Shown here in pieces: positions 9,406-18,795 of a stretch of DNA of 64,000 nt. This stretch comes from Shewanella algidipiscicola (GTDB lineage Bacteria; Pseudomonadota; Gammaproteobacteria; Enterobacterales; Shewanellaceae): contig NZ_QPQT01000009.1 in the NCBI RefSeq assembly GCF_003605125.1, forward strand, positions 62,001 through 126,000, read 5' to 3'. Position numbers and translations under genes: made by a program. Within the stretch, counting starts at the first letter, position 1, and the number at the start of each line of letters is the position of its first letter. The notes beneath the pieces were generated by a model. It saw only the letters and a program-made list of their open reading frames with translations, was not told where the DNA came from and did no database searches.

Positions 9406-9677
9406 AATGTCATCCTTAACTGATATAAATCGATCCCTGATAATCACCCATTTAGCTAACACCACTACAGATGCGATAACATTGTAGTACAGACCTCTCA
9501 GGTACCTGGCCTTAGTGACGATTAACACCTCTTAACCTATTGGTGTTGGCCACTAAAAGCCACTGGTGCCAGCAGGTCAAAAATAAGTATAGTCATCTTT
9601 TAAAAAGTTGATCTGCAGCGCTATGAAAAAGCCGCCAGCGGGAGTATCTTGATTAAAAAGTGCAAAAAGGAGCTAGC

Positions 9678-10022
9678 ATGACAGCGACAGTACTCAAAGT
9701 TATCTTTATTCTTGTCGGTTTAATATTGATATATAAGCTTATTTTTAGTGGTAAGAAAGGACTTACTCTGTTTGAGATGCATTTTAAACAGGGACGCATG
9801 ACCGAACACAAAGGCAAAATCCCCGAAAAGTTTCTGCGTGAATGTAAGGCGATCGCTAAGGCAGAAAAACTCACCTGTGTGGTGCGTGCAGAAAAAGCCG
9901 GCGAGGTTCGCTTACATGTCTCAGCCAATGTGGGCGATAGTATTACCCAGCGTATTCGCAATGTATTTCCATTCGAATACTATGATAAAAAAACCATCGA
10001 CAAATCACGCCAAGCGGGTTAA
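9678..10022 (+). CDS. DUF3634 family membrane-anchored protein
   Basis: A 114-residue protein with one N-terminal membrane segment (about residues 5-23), followed by a soluble basic domain that ends QRIRNVFPFEYYDKK. The RIRNVFP motif is what I recognise from DUF3634 proteins of Vibrio and Shewanella. The ATG at 9678 follows AAGGAG. The function is unknown. A strong stem-loop follows the gene. Confidence 0.7.
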   Translation: MTATVLKVIFILVGLILIYKLIFSGKKGLTLFEMHFKQGRMTEHKGKIPEKFLRECKAIAKAEKLTCVVRAEKAGEVRLHVSANVGDSITQRIRNVFPFEYYDKKTIDKSRQAG

Positions 10023-10042
10023 TCAAGTAAGGCTTAACTCGG

Positions 10043-10079
10043 CCCCCTAACGCTCAAGTTAACCTTGAGCGTTAGGGGG
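10043..10079. terminator. long perfect stem-loop between convergent genes
   Basis: A 16-bp perfect stem (CCCCCTAACGCTCAAG and its complement) around the 5-base loop TTAAC. There is no T run on either side, so it is not a textbook intrinsic terminator. Its position between the stop codons of DUF3634 and the lipoprotein suggests bidirectional termination or 3'-end protection. Confidence 0.6.
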
Positions 10080-10088
10080 GAAAGCCTA

Positions 10089-10289
10089 TTATTGGTACAG
10101 CCGACCATCACGACGCGCCTCATCGATGATCCGCTGATTGTCTGTCGCCATAGGATCCTGTATCTCGACAGGCACATCATCAGTATCCTGTTCAACTTCA
10201 ACAGTGATAGGGCTTATGCAAGCAGTTAACATCAATAGTCCTAGCGAGAGCAACATTAAGATAACAGTGGTTAATGGCTGATGCTTCAT
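10089..10289 (-). CDS. small lipoprotein, translationally coupled to DUF368
   Basis: A 66-residue lipoprotein with a signal peptide ending in the lipobox LMLTAC and a short acidic tail (VEVEQDTDDVPVEIQDPM). The start at 10289 is chosen because the DUF368 stop codon and this ATG are one base apart (TGAGATG) and GGA lies upstream. That arrangement implies translational coupling. The tail resembles small YnbE/YjcE-like lipoproteins only in general form, and no function is assigned. Confidence 0.7.
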   Translation of the reverse strand: MKHQPLTTVILMLLSLGLLMLTACISPITVEVEQDTDDVPVEIQDPMATDNQRIIDEARRDGRLYQ

Positions 10290-10290
10290 C

Positions 10291-11208
10291 TCAACGTTTC
10301 CGTCCAGCAAAGTACTCTAACGCCCAGACCAAACCGATCCCTGCGCACATGGCGACAAGCGCCCACACTAATTGTGATGGCTGGCCGGTAATGGCCTCAA
10401 ACTGCATAGGGGATAGGTTTTGTTCTAGCAGTGGAACTTGCTCACCATCAGAGTTAGTGCGCCAAGTGAGTACTTGTTTCCATGGCCAAATTTTACCTAA
10501 GGTGCCTAGCATCAAACCGGTCAAAAAAATCAAGGTAGCGTCATGGTACTTACGCAGTAATGCCGACAAGAGATGGCTAAATGATAGCAAACCAACAATA
10601 CAGCCTGCAGCAAAGGTCGCCAATACAGCTATATCGATATTTTTAGCTGCGCTCAGCACCGAGGTATATAAGCCCAGCAGCAGCAAAATAAAGCTGCCAG
10701 AGATCCCCGGTAAAAGCATGGCACAAATCGCAATACAACCACCAATAAAGATATTTAAGTAGGTCATCTCCATCACGATAGGGTTGAGCATGGTGATGCC
10801 CCACGCAAATACAGCGCCAATCGCAAACAAGGCTAAACGCACCAGACTAAAGCCTTGCACCTGCTTTAACATATGCACCACAGAGATAATGATCAGACCA
10901 AAGAAAAATGACCACACAGGAATTGGATGAGCCACCAAAAGATAGGTGATCAATTTAGCCAAGGTGAAGATGCTGGTCAAAATACCACCAAACACCGCTA
11001 GTAAAAATGGGCCATTGATATGGTCAAATGCGGCCTTAATTCCCTGCTGACGAACTAACTTAATCAGATTAGGGTTAATGCGACGGATACTCTCTAGTAA
11101 GGTGTCTAAAATCCCGGTAATAAATGCAATCGTGCCACCCGAAACGCCCGGCACCACATCGGCGGCGCCCATCGCCATGCCCTTTAAATAAGTCAGCAGG
11201 TATTTCAC
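10291..11208 (-). CDS. popT: DUF368 (PopT-type) polyprenyl-phosphate transporter
   Basis: A 305-residue polytopic inner-membrane protein with about eight hydrophobic segments. Two glycine-rich repeats are visible: AADVVPGVSGGTIAFITGIL near the N terminus and AMLLPGISGSFILLLLGLY near residue 165. This repeated PG(V/I)SG motif defines DUF368. The family was recently linked to recycling of undecaprenyl phosphate across the inner membrane (named PopT), with a special need at alkaline pH in Vibrio. The transport role here is by family only. The stop codon abuts the start of the small lipoprotein gene. Confidence 0.8.
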   Translation of the reverse strand: MKYLLTYLKGMAMGAADVVPGVSGGTIAFITGILDTLLESIRRINPNLIKLVRQQGIKAAFDHINGPFLLAVFGGILTSIFTLAKLITYLLVAHPIPVWSFFFGLIIISVVHMLKQVQGFSLVRLALFAIGAVFAWGITMLNPIVMEMTYLNIFIGGCIAICAMLLPGISGSFILLLLGLYTSVLSAAKNIDIAVLATFAAGCIVGLLSFSHLLSALLRKYHDATLIFLTGLMLGTLGKIWPWKQVLTWRTNSDGEQVPLLEQNLSPMQFEAITGQPSQLVWALVAMCAGIGLVWALEYFAGRKR

Positions 11209-11419
11209 TCAAAATCCTTATGTTAATGATTATCGCTTAGGCTCTGAGCCTCTAATGAGGGGATTATACCCATGCTCTCGATGCAAGTGGAAATGAACTT
11301 TGCTTCATTCATCCCTATCGTCACTGTCGCGCGCTACAGCGCCCCTATTGTTAACTAATTGTGATTAGGCTAATCTAGTCACTCATCAGACCAGATAAAT
11401 ATCATCATAGACACTCATA

Positions 11420-11902
11420 ATGAAACAGAAACCCACCAAAGTTATGCGCCTCTACCATAGGCTAACCAAGCTCCCTCTTGGCAATAAGATTTTCTCCATC
11501 ATGGTGGCGCGCATGGCCCCCTATTTTGGCACGATACGCCCGTTGATCACCGAGTTACGCCCCAATTACTGCCAATGCCTGATCAAAAAACGTAAGGCGG
11601 TGCATAATCATATTCAGACCGTGCATGTTATCGCTATCTGTAATGGCTTAGAAATGGCCATGGGTGTGATGGCTGAGGCCTCTATTCCGGCGCACTTAAG
11701 GTGGATCCCCAAGGGGATGAGTGTCGACTATACCGCAAAGGCGGGCAGTGATATCCGCTGCGAAGCTGTGGTACAACCCGAGCAATGGGTAGAGGGCGAT
11801 CTATTAGTGCCCGTAACCGCTTATGATCAACATGATGTTGTCGTTGTTAAAGGGCATATCAAACTGTGGATCTCGGCCAAACCAGCCAAATCATCAGCTT
11901 AA
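11420..11902 (+). CDS. DUF4442 hotdog-fold thioesterase-like protein
   Basis: A 160-residue protein with the hotdog-type core typical of DUF4442. The N-terminal helical part is MKQKPTKVMRLYHRLTKLP, a long helix holds HVIAICNGLEMAMGVMAEAS, and strands RWIPKGMSVDYTAKAGSDI and HDVVVVKGHIKLWIS follow. Related proteins are thought to act on acyl-CoA thioesters, but the substrate here is unknown. It stands alone, divergent from the DUF368 operon. Confidence 0.75.
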   Translation: MKQKPTKVMRLYHRLTKLPLGNKIFSIMVARMAPYFGTIRPLITELRPNYCQCLIKKRKAVHNHIQTVHVIAICNGLEMAMGVMAEASIPAHLRWIPKGMSVDYTAKAGSDIRCEAVVQPEQWVEGDLLVPVTAYDQHDVVVVKGHIKLWISAKPAKSSA

Positions 11903-12189
11903 GCTGTTGTTAAAAAAGTAATTATGTCACGGTGCGCATTAATCACCACAAGGCCAGATAGTCTAACGACTCACCTTGCGCACGCGCCCGCTGCTCTCGC
12001 TAAAGATGCCAACCCTGACCATGGCGACGGGTTGGTTATCGCGATATAATCGCACGCTATCAGTAGATTAACCCATATACAGGCGACTGATTGCTCTGCT
12101 CCCAAGGATTAACCAGATATTCATTATTGAGCTGATACACCTTGAGCACTCATAGCCCCATCTCCCCATACAGGATGTAGGTATCCCCA

Positions 12190-12852
12190 TTGAAACCACT
12201 AACAGGCACACTCGTTAATTGGAATAACGACAAGGGTTATGGCTTTATTCAACCCGACAATGGCAGCGAACGACTGTTTGTACATATCAGTAGTTTAGGA
12301 CCGCAGACAACAACGCCCAAACTCGGTGTAAAGCTGCATTACCAGACATCAAAAGACAAGCAGGGGCGCAGCTGCGCTCTCATCGTCGATGATAAGGGCG
12401 CCCCCGTGTATCAGCGCAGAAGCAAGGTTAACACCAAAGCCAAACACCATAAGCGCAAGGCAGCATCAGGCGTTAGCGGCCAACTTGGGGTTAGGTTACT
12501 GCTGATCAGCGCCTTGTTTATCGGCCTCTTCCTTGCCAGCCTAATGCAACGCTTACCCATAGGCTTAATACTCTATTATCTCCTTGCCAGCTTAATCACC
12601 TACCTTGCTTACGCCCAAGATAAACAGGCGGCGCAAACTGGTCAGTGGCGCATCAAAGAAAATAGTTTACAGCTCTTATCACTCATTGGCGGCTGGCCTG
12701 GAGCACTGCTCGGACAACATTCATTGAGGCACAAATCTAAAAAAGTCACCTTTCGCCTTGGCTTATGGTTAATGGTGCTATTAAACAGCACCTTGCTCAT
12801 CTGGCTGGTAACAGATAACGGCCAAGCTATGCTCAAGCAATGGCTAAGGTAA
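12190..12852 (+). CDS. cold-shock domain / DUF1294 membrane protein
   Basis: A 220-residue two-domain protein. Residues 4-65 are a cold-shock domain with the RNP-like motifs KGYGFIQP and LFVHISSL. After a basic linker rich in Lys and His, residues 95-215 hold three or four hydrophobic segments of DUF1294, including YLAYAQDKQAAQTGQWRI and LIGGWPGALLGQHSLRHKSK. It probably tethers a nucleic-acid binding domain to the inner membrane. A TTG start is used because the upstream ATG frame closes at once. Confidence 0.82.
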   Translation: MKPLTGTLVNWNNDKGYGFIQPDNGSERLFVHISSLGPQTTTPKLGVKLHYQTSKDKQGRSCALIVDDKGAPVYQRRSKVNTKAKHHKRKAASGVSGQLGVRLLLISALFIGLFLASLMQRLPIGLILYYLLASLITYLAYAQDKQAAQTGQWRIKENSLQLLSLIGGWPGALLGQHSLRHKSKKVTFRLGLWLMVLLNSTLLIWLVTDNGQAMLKQWLR

Positions 12853-12943
12853 CCCTTTTTCAATAGCTTACCCCAATGAGATAACTATATTTAGCCCAAG
12901 AGATTGGTTATCATGGCGCCAGGGTTCACTAGAAGAATTGACT

Positions 12944-13417
12944 ATGAGAGTATTATTAGCGGTTGTCGTTATCGCAGGTGTGCTGTTCTATTTCTACACC
13001 AGTATGAACAACCAAAAAGCGGCCAAAGAAAATATCGAAATTGGCCGGCAATTTTTAGCCGACAATAAAAACCAACCGGGTGTGGTTGAGACCTTATCAG
13101 GCCTGCAATATCAGGTACTGGCTAAAGGAGAGGGTAACGCCCATCCCAAAGCCAGCGATACCGTGACGGTGCATTACCATGGCACCTTAATCGACGGCAC
13201 TGTCTTTGACAGCTCAGTTGAGCGCGGTGAGCCCATCGCTTTCCCGCTTAATCGGGTGATTAAAGGGTGGACCGAAGGAGTACAATTGATGAGTGTTGGC
13301 GATAAATATCGTTTCTTTATCCCAAGCACACTCGCCTATGGCAACCGCTCAACGGGTAAAATTGTAGGCGGCTCGGTGCTAATTTTTGATGTTGAACTCA
13401 TCAGTATCGACAACTAG
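12944..13417 (+). CDS. membrane-anchored FKBP-type peptidyl-prolyl isomerase
   Basis: A 157-residue protein with an N-terminal membrane anchor (about residues 2-19) and one FKBP domain. Motifs visible are TVTVHYHGTLIDGTVFDSS, ERGEPIAFPLNRVIKGWTEG and VGDKYRFFIPSTLAYG, which carry most of the aromatic pocket residues. The C terminus, STGKIVGGSVLIFDVELISI, is slightly unlike the usual PPNATLIFDVEL ending. The last 72 coding bases are part of an 88-bp unit that is duplicated in tandem immediately downstream. It is expected to catalyse proline isomerisation in the periplasm. Confidence 0.85.
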   Translation: MRVLLAVVVIAGVLFYFYTSMNNQKAAKENIEIGRQFLADNKNQPGVVETLSGLQYQVLAKGEGNAHPKASDTVTVHYHGTLIDGTVFDSSVERGEPIAFPLNRVIKGWTEGVQLMSVGDKYRFFIPSTLAYGNRSTGKIVGGSVLIFDVELISIDN

Positions 13418-13529
13418 CAGCAAGAGTGTCACTCGCTCAACGGGTAAAATTGTGGGCGGCTCGGTGCTAATTTTTGATGTTGAACTCATCAGTATCGACA
13501 ACTAGCAGCAAGAGTATCACTCGCTCAAC
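13346..13529 (+). repeat. tandem duplication (2 x 88 bp) covering the FKBP gene 3' end
   Basis: Copy 1 is 13346-13433 and copy 2 is 13434-13521, with an 8-base remnant CGCTCAAC after them. The copies differ at only two positions (gta/gtg and gtgtc/gtatc). The gene's stop codon is inside copy 1, so copy 2 is an untranslated echo of the last 24 codons. Confidence 0.95.
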
Positions 13530-13558
13530 AAAAAACGCGCCCCAAGGCGCGTTTTTTT
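13530..13558 (+). terminator. Rho-independent terminator after the FKBP gene
   Basis: A 7-bp stem ACGCGCC / GGCGCGT, loop CCAA, then seven T. It lies just beyond the tandem duplication. Confidence 0.9.
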
Positions 13559-13571
13559 ATGCATTAATCAT

Positions 13572-13838
13572 TAGGGCCTGTTGATCTTTGCTGGTTGAAT
13601 TTTGTTCGATACAAAAACGTTTTAATTGAGGCGAGTGGATTGCAGCCTAGTCATCTAAGCAAAATTCACTTAACAAAGAGTAAAACGTTTTTAGCCGACC
13701 CCTTCGGGCAGCGTTTGTTGGGGATTTTTACTGCGTTCTCAGCTTTTTATGTAGAACAACTACACCACAAAGCTTCTGCCTTGTATAAATACCCAGCAAT
13801 TCGCTGCAAAAACAACCTTAAAAGATCAACAGGCCCTA
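13572..13838. mobile_element. MITE-like element, copy 1 (267 bp)
   Basis: Terminal inverted repeats TAGGGCCTGTTGATCTTT at the left and its complement at the right (AAAGATCAACAGGCCCTA), flanked by TA. An internal inverted repeat AAAAACGTTTT / AAAACGTTTTT is present, and no transposase is encoded. About 85-90 percent like the copy at 46384-46656 by eye. Its right end abuts the stop codon of the M24 peptidase gene. The short reading frame inside both copies is degraded differently and is not taken as a gene. Confidence 0.85.
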
Positions 13839-15059
13839 GTACCCAAATGGGTTATCGATTGAGTGAGCAGGCTCGGTAAACCATACCGGGCCCTGCTCGG
13901 TCATGTAAAAGTGATCTTCATGACGCACACCAAACTCACCCGGCACACACAGCATAGGCTCATTACTAAAGCACATTCCTGCCGCCAGTGCTGTGTGATC
14001 GTTTAATACCAAATAGGGCCACTCATGGATATCGAGTCCAACACCGTGACCGGTACGATGAGGCAATCCTGGCACGTCATATCCTGGGCCAAAACCTGCG
14101 GCCTCCAGCACATCACGCGCGGCGCGATCGACACTTGCACAGGTTGCACCAATTTGAGCCGCATCAAATGCCGCAAGCTGAGCCTCTTGCTCTAACTGCC
14201 ATAACTGTCGCTGGCGCGCACTTGGCGTGCCAAACACATAGGTGCGAGTAATGTCTGAATTATACCCATGTAACTGGCAACCAGTATCGATAAGCACAGT
14301 GTCATTTAATGCTAACGCCTTAGGCGATTTCACCCCATGGGGGTAAGCGGTGTCTTCACCAAAAAGCACAATACAAAAATAAGATCCAGCAGCGATGCCG
14401 ACCGCCTTATGTGCGTCGTTGATAAAGGCTTCTACCTCGGCTACCGTGATCCCTTCATATAAGATACGCGCCGCCGCTTGGTGCACCGCTAAGGTCATCT
14501 CTTTAGCCCGTTGCAGCAGGGCTAACTCCTGAGCCGATTTGATCATGCGACAATCCGCGGTAATGGTTTTGGCATTGACATACTCAAGATGCGGCGCCAC
14601 TTGACGTAAACCGTCAAAGATAAAAAAGGCCGCCGACTCATCGATACCTACCTTACCTTGCGCCACGCCCATCTGCGCTAACACCTTAGCGCACAAGGCA
14701 TAAGGGCTCTCATCTTCATGCCAAGTATTGACCTCACCTTCAATCACCATAAAGCCGAGTAAGGTCGATAATTCAAATGCCGGCGCGATATATTGCAGCG
14801 CACCGTTAGCCGGTAAGATGGCCCCCACCATGCGCTCGCTGGCATACCAGCGTGTGCCGGTAAAATAATACAGATTAGTCCCCGCATTAAGGTAGATGGC
14901 ATCTATCCCCTGCGCTTGCATTAATGCTTGCGCCTTGGCAATTCTCGCCTGATATTCAGCGTGGCCTATTGACTCAACCCCTTGAGTCATATCAACAAGC
15001 TTGGCTAATTCTTGCGCAGGCGTTGAACCACCTATACCGTTTGTCGTCGTTATTGTCAT
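13836..15059 (-). CDS. M24 family metallopeptidase (Xaa-Pro dipeptidase-like)
   Basis: A 407-residue two-domain creatinase/prolidase-fold protein. The C-terminal catalytic domain shows all five metal ligands in order: Asp in VLIDTG, Asp in YNSDITR, His in HRTGHGVGLDIHE, Glu in FSNEPM and Glu in VRHEDHF. It is expected to cleave dipeptides or N-terminal residues next to proline. Its stop codon (CTA at 13836-13838 read in reverse) overlaps the last base and the TA of the MITE-like element, so the insertion left the reading frame intact. A second M24 protein is encoded at 16695. Confidence 0.85.
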   Translation of the reverse strand: MTITTTNGIGGSTPAQELAKLVDMTQGVESIGHAEYQARIAKAQALMQAQGIDAIYLNAGTNLYYFTGTRWYASERMVGAILPANGALQYIAPAFELSTLLGFMVIEGEVNTWHEDESPYALCAKVLAQMGVAQGKVGIDESAAFFIFDGLRQVAPHLEYVNAKTITADCRMIKSAQELALLQRAKEMTLAVHQAAARILYEGITVAEVEAFINDAHKAVGIAAGSYFCIVLFGEDTAYPHGVKSPKALALNDTVLIDTGCQLHGYNSDITRTYVFGTPSARQRQLWQLEQEAQLAAFDAAQIGATCASVDRAARDVLEAAGFGPGYDVPGLPHRTGHGVGLDIHEWPYLVLNDHTALAAGMCFSNEPMLCVPGEFGVRHEDHFYMTEQGPVWFTEPAHSIDNPFGY

Positions 15060-15328
15060 TACACTACCTTTGATGCATCGGCGCTATCCTGAGACCTGTT
15101 AGCGCCACTCATCTGATTAAATGAAGGGATAATTATTTGGCATAAAGTATACAAAAGTTTGGCCGCGATTAAATGGCAAATAATGCCCCGCCGTTGACCC
15201 ACTTACCGCAATAAGCAATAAAAGAGTGGCCCATTATTAACCTAGGTTAGATAAAAAGCCGCAGCCCCAATAATAAAGACTGTGTCTTAACACTTGCGAT
15301 TAACACGATAAGCGCGTTAAGACTCACG

Positions 15329-16516
15329 CTATGACTCAAGCTTTTGCTCTTTGCTTACCGTTATTCGCCCCCACGCCATCAACAACAAATGCATGGCGAT
15401 CAGCGGAATGCAGGTCACAAGCATCACTTCCCAGCCCATATTATGTAACACCCAGCCAGCGCTGAGTGACGCCACCGCTTGGGCGCTAAAGACAAAGGCA
15501 TCGTTAAATGACTGCACCTTAAAACGCTCATCACTATGATAAAACTGCGGTAGCAATACCGTACCGCCAACAAAGAGAAAGTTCCAACCTACCCCGAGTA
15601 ACACCAAGGCTACCCAATAATTGAGCAGATCATGCCCCAGCAAGGCCACCACAATGGTGATCCCATAAGCGGCAAGCCCCACCAGCATCATAGGCTTGGG
15701 ACCAAATTTTGACATTAAATAACCACTGAATAACGAGGGGAAATACATCGCAATGATGTGACTTTGGATAACCCATTTAGTATCGGCTAACGAATGGTGC
15801 TCAACATGGTGCATATGCAGTGGTGTCGCGGTCATGATAAAACTCATCATGCCATAACCTATGGTGGCCGCACCGATGGCGGTCCAAATCTGGGGTTGCA
15901 ACAAGATCTGCTTTAAGTCTCGACCGTCGCCGCGCTTAACCACCTGACGCCCCATAGGCTCATCGACATTTTCATAAAAGCTTAATATCACCGCAGCCGT
16001 TAGGCAGACTAAGGTTAAAAAGATAAAAGCGCCCACGTAAGGCTGGCTTATCAGCTCAGATCCTAATACTGCTAATTCGGGGCCAAAAAACGCCGCCACC
16101 AGCCCGCCGACCAATACCCGCGATGCGGCTTTAGCCCCATCAACGGCCGCCACCGACTCCATCGCCGCAAATCGATACTGCTGCACCACGGCCCCGGCAG
16201 CGCCCAGCATAAAACCGCTCACACAGAATAAGCCAAACCAATGTAACTGTGTGGACATCGCCGCAACGACACCGGCGCAAGCGCCTAACAATGCCCCAGA
16301 AATAAACACTTTTTTACGCCCCAAACGGCGCATTAAGCGGCTCACCGGGATCACAGATAACGCTACGCCTATCACCATCATGGCGATGGGTAGTGTCGCT
16401 AATGCCGGGCTTGGGGCCAACTCGACACCAATTAAGCCCCCTAGCAACATCATCATAGGCGTGGCACTCATCGCGAACGCCTGCGCCAAGGTTAATACCC
16501 ATACATTTCTCGGCAT
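15329..16516 (-). CDS. MFS transporter
   Basis: A 395-residue polytopic membrane protein with about 12 hydrophobic segments and a cytoplasmic loop 2-3 motif of MFS type (SRLMRRLGRKKVFISGALLG). The substrate is not clear from the sequence. Related carriers are annotated YfcJ-like or unspecified. It lies between two M24 peptidase genes, with its own intergenic regions, so export or uptake of peptides is only a positional guess. Confidence 0.8.
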   Translation of the reverse strand: MPRNVWVLTLAQAFAMSATPMMMLLGGLIGVELAPSPALATLPIAMMVIGVALSVIPVSRLMRRLGRKKVFISGALLGACAGVVAAMSTQLHWFGLFCVSGFMLGAAGAVVQQYRFAAMESVAAVDGAKAASRVLVGGLVAAFFGPELAVLGSELISQPYVGAFIFLTLVCLTAAVILSFYENVDEPMGRQVVKRGDGRDLKQILLQPQIWTAIGAATIGYGMMSFIMTATPLHMHHVEHHSLADTKWVIQSHIIAMYFPSLFSGYLMSKFGPKPMMLVGLAAYGITIVVALLGHDLLNYWVALVLLGVGWNFLFVGGTVLLPQFYHSDERFKVQSFNDAFVFSAQAVASLSAGWVLHNMGWEVMLVTCIPLIAMHLLLMAWGRITVSKEQKLES

Positions 16517-16694
16517 TAGCTTACTTCCCGCTCAGTTATCTTAGTTGTCATTATTATCGATACAAGATAAACCAGTATGGCCGTTGCATTCTAGTACAAA
16601 TCCTTAACGGCACTTCCAACCCACGCCAGCAACTGCGATAATCCTTGCACTTAAAGCCCGACGCCACAGGATTGTGGTAATAACAGGAGCCATA

Positions 16695-18482
16695 ATGACC
16701 CAACCGATTTCAGAACGCCTTAACGCCGTACGCGCCGAGATGATGACCGCTAATATCGATGCTTTTATCGTCCCTCGAGCCGATGAATACCTCGGCGAAT
16801 ATGTGCCAGAACGCAACGAACGTTTACACTGGTTAACCCATTTTACCGGCTCTGCCGGTATGGCTATCGTACTAAAAGAGCACGCCGCCATCTTTATCGA
16901 TGGCCGTTACACAGTGCAAGTTAAACAACAAGTCGATGAGACGCTGTTTCAATATCAAAGCCTCACCGACACGCCGCAGATCCCTTGGTTAATAACACAG
17001 CTGCCGAGTGGTTCTAAGGTCGGCGTCGATGCTCGCTTGCATTCACTGAGTTGGTATCAAGATGCCAAGACCCAGCTCGAACGCGCAGGCATTGAGCTGG
17101 TCTGTGTCAGCGACAACCCTATCGACAAGCATTGGCATCATCGCCCTGCGGCATCGACCCATGAGATCATTTTATTTGATCAACAAAGCGCCGGAGCCAG
17201 CAGCCACGATAAACGCACCCACATTGGCCAATTGATTAAACAAGCCGGCGCCGATGCGGCGCTTATCGCCGCACTGGACTCATTTTGCTGGTTGCTGAAT
17301 ATTCGTGGCCGCGATGTGCCGCGTCTACCTGTGGTTCTGGGCACCGCTTTGCTGCATGCCAATGGCGATATGGTATTGTTTACCGACATCAATAAACTGC
17401 CCGCGGGCATCAACGAACACGTAGGCACAGGCGTCAGCTTTAACGCTGAAAGCGAATTAGAGACGGCGTTGAGCCAACTTAATGGTGTTAAGCTATTGGC
17501 TGACCCCAACAACACCAACGCTTGGATGCAACTGGTTGCCAAGCAACATGGCGCTAAACTTATCGCCGGTAACGATCCAGTCGCCTTGCCTAAGGCGCAG
17601 AAAAATCCAGCAGAATTAGCCGGCATGACCGCCAGCCATATCCGTGATGGTGTGGCCGTCAGCCAATTTTTAGCGTGGTTAGACAAGGAAGTGGCCGCCA
17701 AACGTCTCTATGATGAAGGCCAACTGGCCGATAAATTGGAAAGCTTTCGCCTAACCGACCCGCGCTATCGCGAGCCGAGTTTCGATACCATTTCAGCCGC
17801 AGGCGCGAATGCGGCCATGTGCCATTACAACCATAACAATGGCACGCCCGCAATGATGACCATGAACAGTCTCTATCTGGTCGACTCTGGCGCGCAATAC
17901 CTCGATGGCACCACAGATGTGACTCGTACGATCGCCATTGGTGATGTCACCGATGAGCAGCGTAAGATGTTCACCTTAGTGCTTAAAGGCCATATCGCAC
18001 TCGATCAAGCGCGCTTCCCTAAAGGCACCACAGGGCAACAGCTCGATGGCTTTGCGCGCCAATACCTCTGGCAGCACGGCTTCGATTATGATCATGGCAC
18101 CGGCCATGGTGTCGGCCACTTCTTAAGTGTGCACGAGGGGCCACAGCGAATAGGCAAAAACAGCAACAATGTGGCTTTATTACCCGGCATGGTACTTTCC
18201 AATGAGCCGGGATATTACCGCGCCGATGCGTTTGGTATTCGCATCGAAAACTTAGTCGCCATTCGTCCATGCCAAGCATTGGCTGGGGCTGAAAGAGAGA
18301 TGTATGAGTTTGATGCGCTCACCTTAATCCCCATTGATACGCGCCTAGTTGAGCGCCCGTTGCTGACAACTCAGGAGCTCACTTGGCTTAATGATTACCA
18401 TCAACGAGTGCGTGACACCTTATCGCCATTGATGCAAGGTGACGCGCTAGCTTGGCTATTACAAGCAACCGAAGCGATTTAA
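16695..18482 (+). CDS. M24B X-Pro aminopeptidase (long form)
   Basis: A 595-residue three-domain aminopeptidase P. Two creatinase-like N domains (about residues 1-300) precede the pita-bread catalytic domain. Metal ligands seen: Asp in LVDSGAQY, Asp in GTTDVTRT, His in GHGVGHFLSVHE, Glu in LSNEPGYY and Glu in GIRIENL. It removes N-terminal residues followed by proline. The ATG at 16695 is preceded by CAGGAG, so it is favoured over a GTG 21 bases upstream. It is divergent from the MFS gene. Confidence 0.88.
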   Translation: MTQPISERLNAVRAEMMTANIDAFIVPRADEYLGEYVPERNERLHWLTHFTGSAGMAIVLKEHAAIFIDGRYTVQVKQQVDETLFQYQSLTDTPQIPWLITQLPSGSKVGVDARLHSLSWYQDAKTQLERAGIELVCVSDNPIDKHWHHRPAASTHEIILFDQQSAGASSHDKRTHIGQLIKQAGADAALIAALDSFCWLLNIRGRDVPRLPVVLGTALLHANGDMVLFTDINKLPAGINEHVGTGVSFNAESELETALSQLNGVKLLADPNNTNAWMQLVAKQHGAKLIAGNDPVALPKAQKNPAELAGMTASHIRDGVAVSQFLAWLDKEVAAKRLYDEGQLADKLESFRLTDPRYREPSFDTISAAGANAAMCHYNHNNGTPAMMTMNSLYLVDSGAQYLDGTTDVTRTIAIGDVTDEQRKMFTLVLKGHIALDQARFPKGTTGQQLDGFARQYLWQHGFDYDHGTGHGVGHFLSVHEGPQRIGKNSNNVALLPGMVLSNEPGYYRADAFGIRIENLVAIRPCQALAGAEREMYEFDALTLIPIDTRLVERPLLTTQELTWLNDYHQRVRDTLSPLMQGDALAWLLQATEAI

Positions 18483-18527
18483 GCTACCTTCAAGTGATGA
18501 CCACTGTTCTGTAAAAAATATCGATAA

Positions 18528-18555
18528 ACAGCACCGAATCTAGGTGCTGTTTTTA
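18528..18555 (+). terminator. Rho-independent terminator after the X-Pro aminopeptidase gene
   Basis: ACAGCACC-GAATCTA-GGTGCTGT followed by TTTTT, 46 bases after the stop codon. Confidence 0.85.
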
Positions 18556-18668
18556 TTTGTACTGATAAAAACTCACTCAAGGCTTACCTCGCATTACATC
18601 CAAGGCTCGAACTTTATTAAACGCACTTGCTCCAATACAATAAAAGTGCAGGTTTTAACCAAAAATTT

Positions 18669-18677
18669 TGCTATACT
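18669..18677 (+). promoter_or_regulatory. probable extended -10 promoter of rhlE
   Basis: TGCTATACT combines a TGn extension with a near-consensus -10 box. It would start a transcript with a leader of about 110 bases before the helicase gene. The 18556-18795 stretch otherwise holds no convincing gene. Confidence 0.45.
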
Positions 18678-18795
18678 CCGCGGCCGCCATTTGGCGTCGG
18701 TCATTAATCTAGCGATGCGTTCTCTACTGATTAAACAGACCAAACTAAATTGTTATATTGTCGATATGTTGAATAGGTAAAAACAGGATACCCCA

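Noticed and set aside
13595..13879. 94-codon reading frame inside MITE copy 1, with a 66-codon counterpart at 46407
   Set aside because: Similarity comes from the repeated element itself; the two frames diverge after small indels and lack ribosome binding sites.
18544..18780. 78-codon plus-strand frame upstream of rhlE
   Set aside because: Overlaps a terminator and the probable rhlE promoter; composition is non-coding.
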